Shown one piece after another: positions 60,196 to 64,000 of a stretch of DNA of 64,000 bases. Under the pieces are notes generated by a model. That model was not told the DNA's origin. It did no database searches and was given only the letters and a program-made list of their open reading frames with translations. Location of the stretch: the NCBI RefSeq assembly GCF_030052815.1, contig NC_079498.1, positions 66,450,992 through 66,514,991 of the forward strand. Direction: 5' to 3'. This DNA comes from Hevea brasiliensis (Eukaryota > Streptophyta > Magnoliopsida > Malpighiales > Euphorbiaceae). Position 1 is the stretch's first letter. Each line of letters begins with the position of its first letter. The translations under genes and the position numbers were made by a program.

Positions 60196-62243
60196 TTGAC
60201 TCGATTCCTCAGGTTCTTTCCTAGTATTCTTTTCAACTGAAATACATAATTTTACAGTATTTCAGTACCATAACTTAGCATCAATCCAAAAATAAATTTA
60301 ACTTCACTTTTACCTAGCTCTAACGTGCTAAACTCGATGTTCTTGAAATTTTTATGTTTCGGGGTTACTATTCACTACACTATTCAAGTCAAATTGTTGA
60401 CTTTCTAAGGCTTAATAGGTATGGGAATTCCAAATTCACCCACATACCACATTTTGGTCACTAAATTTGTTGGTTTTGGTTGTTTATTCAAATTCTAAGT
60501 CTTTTAAGCAAATTTGATAATTTTCAGTTTTGGTGTCTAAGGTTGCACTGTTCCATTAGTCATCTTACTGTTGGAATTTGGCAAAACTTTCTTCATAGAA
60601 AATGTTTCCTATTGTCTTAAGTTTATTCTCCTTTTTGAATCACTCCAATTGGAGTTTTGTAGCCCAAGTTATAGCCATTTGAACCATGGTTGCCAGATTG
60701 GATTCAACCCAGATTTTCTGAGCAATTTTGGTTCTGGCAGTTTTAGGTCACCAATTTAGGGTGGCCAAATAACTTGGTTAATGGCATAATTTGGGTTTGT
60801 GTTCCTCAAGAAAGTTTTAGGTCTATATCTCATCTAACCACTGGTAAAATTTCAGGTTATTTAGACTTGCCTAGCTCAGGTTATGACCAAATGAACAAAC
60901 ACTGTTCATTTGGTCTGTTTGTACAGGGCAGACTGTGATTTTCCAAGTTTGGTCAATTTGTTCACTAGGTTTTGGTCACTTTTTGGGCATGCTTCCTAAA
61001 TGAAAATTGTGTCATTTAGTGTCTATTTTCATTCCCAATTGGTCTCATACCAATTGGACTTGTAAAATTTCATTTTTGGTCCCTTAAAGGTAACTTGGTC
61101 ATGCTGCCAACAGCATGACCACACTCAATCCGAATTGGCTTTTGATTCAAACACTCCTAACACACCTCATTAGGTCACAATTGACCATTTCTTTCCTTAA
61201 ACTAGGTCCAAGACATCATTTACAAGTTTTTCATATTTTTGTCTCTAACCCTAAGTATCCCAAAACCCTAACTTACTAAATTGTTGCATTTAACCACATT
61301 TAAGCATTCCAATCTCATTAGCACATCCATACAAGCTTGCCTACCATTTAAATTCAATTAAAACTCAAACATATGCATAGTAACCCTAGTTGGCCGAAAT
61401 TCAATTTGGTCCCTCAACAATGTTTTTATTTCATTTTAAGTTTATTTCTAAGTTAATTAAGTTATAAACACAAGTAATAAACTCATTTTGCAACTTAAAT
61501 CACTAACCTTTGTGTAGCAACTTCTAACTCCCCTTTTCTCTAATTTTCTTTCTTTTTATTGCTCCTCTATACTCTTCAAGATGCAAGGATGAGGTTTAGT
61601 GGATAATTTTATGGGAATTTATGGTTAATTTAGGGTGTATAAAGTTTGAACTAAGAGCTCTAATGGAGGTTTGAAAGAGAGAGCTTTGGGAGAGAGAGAG
61701 GCCTGCTGGTTTGGGAGAGAAGATGAGAGTAATTTTTTTTTTTTGTTTTATTTTTGTCTTACTTAATAGATATTTAACTTAGTCAAATTTGGTAGGAATT
61801 AAAAATCAATTTTTGACATCATTTTGATGTCATAAAGTGTTGTAATTAACTTTTTCTTTTCTTTTCTTCTTTTTTTTTTATTTATCTATTAGTTCTTTAA
61901 TTTAATTCTTGATTCTGAAATTTTCTTTTCTCCAATTTTATTTGACAGTTAGGTCAGGAGTCAGCTCTCGGGGTCAATTGACCAAATTGCCCATCGCCTG
62001 TTCATCCCGGTTTGCAAATAATCCAATATTTCTTCTGGCTCCCTGACCTAATTATTTAACTGGCTTAACAGTTCTTTTTCGTGATTTTCTCTTTTCTACT
62101 GTGTTCGTAAGGGTCCTAAGGACCGCGGCGTCATATTTTACGATTTGAAATTTGAGTTTAAATTGACTTCGCAGTTGTTCCCGAGAAGGTCACCCGGAAC
62201 AGTGAAATATACCAGGTTATGCAAATAGGGGTATTACACACTT

Positions 62244-63162
62244 AGCCAGGTTCAGCTTCAGTTGATACTTCCTCAACCTTTCGAACACCTTTCTCAACAC
62301 CTGTATGTGACTTTCTGCCCCTCTGGATTTGATGATCATATCATCCACATATACTTTTAATTCCTTGTGCATCATGTCATGGAATAATGTGACCATGGCA
62401 CATTGGTAGGTAGCTCCGGCATTATTTAATCCAAAAGGCATCACCCAATAGCAAAATAACCCCCACTGGGTAATAAAAGCAGTTTTGTCTTTGTCTCCCT
62501 CATCCATGGGGATTTGGTTATACCCCAATGCCCCGTCAAAACATGAACATCTTCCCAGCCCTGCAGCATTGTCTACTAGCACATCTATGTGTGGGAGAGG
62601 AAAATCATCCTTCAAGCTTGCCTTATTGAGATCCCTGTAATCAACACATACCCTTACTCTTCCATCCTTCTTCCTTACAGGGACAACATTAGCTATCCAC
62701 TAGGGGTATTTCACCACTTCTAGGAATCCAGCATCATACTGCTTTTTAACTTCATCCCTAACTTTGAGCAGTGTGTCGAGTTTCATTCTTCTTAACTTTT
62801 ATTTCACTGGAATCATCCTAGGAATCAAAGGGATTTTATGCGTTACTATCTGAGGATCCAATCCTCGCATGTCATCATAGTTCCACGAGAATACATCAAT
62901 GAATTCCTTGAGTAAACTGACCATACTCTCTAATTCTCCGTTATTCACGACCATAAGTTCCCTCTTCATTTCCTCAGTCCCTAGATTTATGGTGTGCATT
63001 TCATCCCCACAAGGCACCAGGAAAGGTTCATCTCTTTCGCCCTTTTCTTCTACAGATTCTTCTTCGGAATCACTCGAACCAATGGCAGTTATGGGAGTTT
63101 CAAAGTTAACATAAGGAATTTCAGAGTCAATTGAATTATTAAGTCTAGATTGGTCAATGGTC
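62244..63162 (-). pseudogene. pol: Ogre/Tat Pol: linker and reverse transcriptase N-terminal part
   Basis: Read on the minus strand. An acidic linker (SSESDSEESVEEK near 63070) is followed by DVFSWNYDDM near 62900, the RT fingers (KKDGRVRVCVDYRDLNKAS, about 62665-62610) and palm (FDGALGYNQIPM, MPFGLNNAGATYQ). The intact catalytic YVDD lies at about 62345-62356, then LKLNLAKC, where the LTR inserts. In-frame stops lie near 62798 and 62700. The start at 63162 follows a candidate intron. Strong similarity to Tat-lineage RT is by motif recognition. Confidence 0.9.
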
Positions 63163-63346
63163 CTGAAGAAATGAAAGTGGAGTATATTAAAAAAATGGAT
63201 TTTAATGGCGAAAGAAAAAGAGAATTGGACACAAAATGCGCTATTAATTTATTAATACTTCTATCTTAAAAAAAGAGTCCATTTACAACATTACACTTAT
63301 CACCATGGACAAAATGATCAAGTGTTGATAACAAAATATACTTTAC
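63163..63346 (-). other. Candidate intron between G-patch segment and RT
   Basis: On the minus strand, GTAAAG starts at 63346 and a pyrimidine-rich TTTCATTTCTTCAG ends at 63163. The segment is 184 bp and AT-rich with stops. Removing it joins the upstream frame (two bases left over) to the downstream frame (one base needed), giving a continuous frame into RT. Ogre elements are known to carry an intron in this part of pol. Confidence 0.75.
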
Positions 63347-63789
63347 TCGAAATTAAACATAGAGATATCTTCTGCTTCCCAATTATCAAGCTTTTGCCCT
63401 TCAACGATTGGTGAAATCAGCGCCACGGACATGGAGTCTAGCTGTATGACATTGATGGATGGTTCTAAAGGCGACTCTTCACTTTCTTCTGGATTCTCGA
63501 TGATTGGTTTGGTAAAAACATCTGTGATTTTCAGGATAACTTTTACTTTCCCAAATGTTCTGTCAAACCTTTGATCCCTGAGCATATTCCTCATCCAGAA
63601 TCTTCCATCCACTAGAGCATCTTCTTCATATCCCAAGCTTAAGCGATCGATCTTCTGAATAGCTGGTACAGGTTCGACAATCCCCTGTAATGCAATGCCC
63701 AATCCCTTGCCTTTTTCATAACCACTCTTCAACATCACCTTTGCAACCATTGCCGCAGCTCCTTCATCCTTCGGAGTAGTTCCTTGTAT
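63347..63789 (-). pseudogene. pol: Ogre/Tat protease-RT linker with G-patch
   Basis: The minus-strand frame runs from 63789 to 63347 without a stop. It holds a G-patch-like motif (MLKSGYEKGKGLGIALQG, about 63735-63680), then a charged region and an acidic tail (ENPEESEES). Methionine at 63750 is internal: the frame already reads DEGAAAMVAKV upstream, so the true start is farther 5' and is cut by the LTR at 63790. A G-patch here is typical of the Tat lineage. The protease itself is not in the window. Confidence 0.75.
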
Positions 63790-64000
63790 GTAACACCCCT
63801 ATTTGCTTAGCCTGCTATATGTTATTGTGCCGGTGATCGATATCAGTTCGAATAATTAAAAAGATTAGAATTATGTTTAAGATACCTAGAAAAGCCCTGA
63901 TCGAAAATAAATAGTGATTACTAGATATAAAAGTAAAAATAAGAAGAACAGAATAAAAAAGGTTAAATGAGCCGAGAGTCACAGCGATGGGTGACCTTCC
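63790..64000 (+). mobile_element. Family-C LTR start, cut by window end
   Basis: It begins TGTAACACCCC, with 'ctatttgcttagcctg', a diverged GTGCCGGTGATCGA module near 63818, and 'gagccgagagtcacagcgatgggtgac' near 63970. All are as in the 47877 LTR but more diverged. The predicted left TSD is TTGTA (63785-63789). It interrupts the Ogre/Tat pol. Confidence 0.85.

Larger units (their letters stand above)
54449..62238 (-). mobile_element. Solo LTR, family C, minus strand, TSD CACTT, with nested LTR
   Basis: On the minus strand it starts TGTAATACCCC (62238) and ends GGTAAGGTGTGACA (54449), flanked by CACTT at 54444-54448 and 62239-62243. It is split by a plus-strand LTR (55769-60195). Without that insert and its TSD it is about 3.36 kb. 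It contains the stem-loop at 55132-55172. It interrupts RT of the Ogre/Tat element, and the RT reading frame is continuous when it is removed with one TSD copy. Confidence 0.92.

Noticed and set aside
1..64000. A host gene hidden between the elements
   Set aside because: Every stretch could be assigned to an LTR, element coding region, 3' region or repeat, and no cellular protein family was recognisable.

Overview
The window is plant nuclear repeat DNA, most likely from a eudicot. It consists almost entirely of LTR retrotransposons inserted into one another. The evidence is plant-type Ty3/gypsy (Tekay-like chromovirus and Ogre/Tat-like) and Ty1/copia (SIRE/Maximus-like) proteins, primer-binding sites matching the 3' end of plant initiator tRNA-Met, AT-rich LTRs of 3-6 kb, and 5-bp target-site duplications (TSDs). 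I found no host gene, no rRNA gene and no functional tRNA gene. The species cannot be fixed from this sequence alone. All element proteins here are broken by stop codons, frameshifts or insertions.

Layout. 1-4065: three nested plus-strand LTR pieces. 4066-4621 and 16237-16536: two halves of a minus-strand gypsy gag ('element G'), split by a complete Tekay-like element at 4622-16236 (5' LTR, PBS, gag-pro, pol with an apparent intron, chromodomain-like tail, PPT, 3' LTR, TSD TAATT). 16537-20655: the minus-strand LTR of element G. It has a PBS on one side and a PPT-like end of an internal region on the other. 20656-21930: that internal remnant and an unclassified LTR-like repeat (family D). 21931-39940: a SIRE-like copia element whose coding region is cut by a second family-D repeat (itself carrying a solo LTR, TSD ATAAT) and by another solo LTR (TSD AGTTC). 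39941 to the right end: a minus-strand Ogre/Tat-like element. It has a 6.3-kb 3' LTR carrying an antisense extra ORF, a PPT, a ~59-bp tandem array, integrase, two RNase H domains, RT, an apparent intron and a G-patch segment. It is interrupted by a solo LTR (TSD TTTAT), by a minus-strand LTR inside RT (TSD CACTT) that itself contains a plus-strand LTR (TSD TTGAC), and by a further LTR starting at 63790. A 768-bp foldback element (TSD AGGTA) sits inside the innermost of these LTRs.

The most interesting signals are as follows. (1) The foldback element at 58016-58783 is an alternating inverted array of about four monomers with tRNA-like A- and B-box motifs and TG...CA ends. (2) A pair of consecutive stem-loops occurs in nine LTR copies, and the stem sequences change on both sides so that pairing is kept. 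(3) Two candidate introns restore the reading frame of retrotransposon pol genes when removed. (4) A spliced-looking extra ORF lies antisense inside the Ogre/Tat LTR. The insertion order can be read from the nesting and the TSDs.
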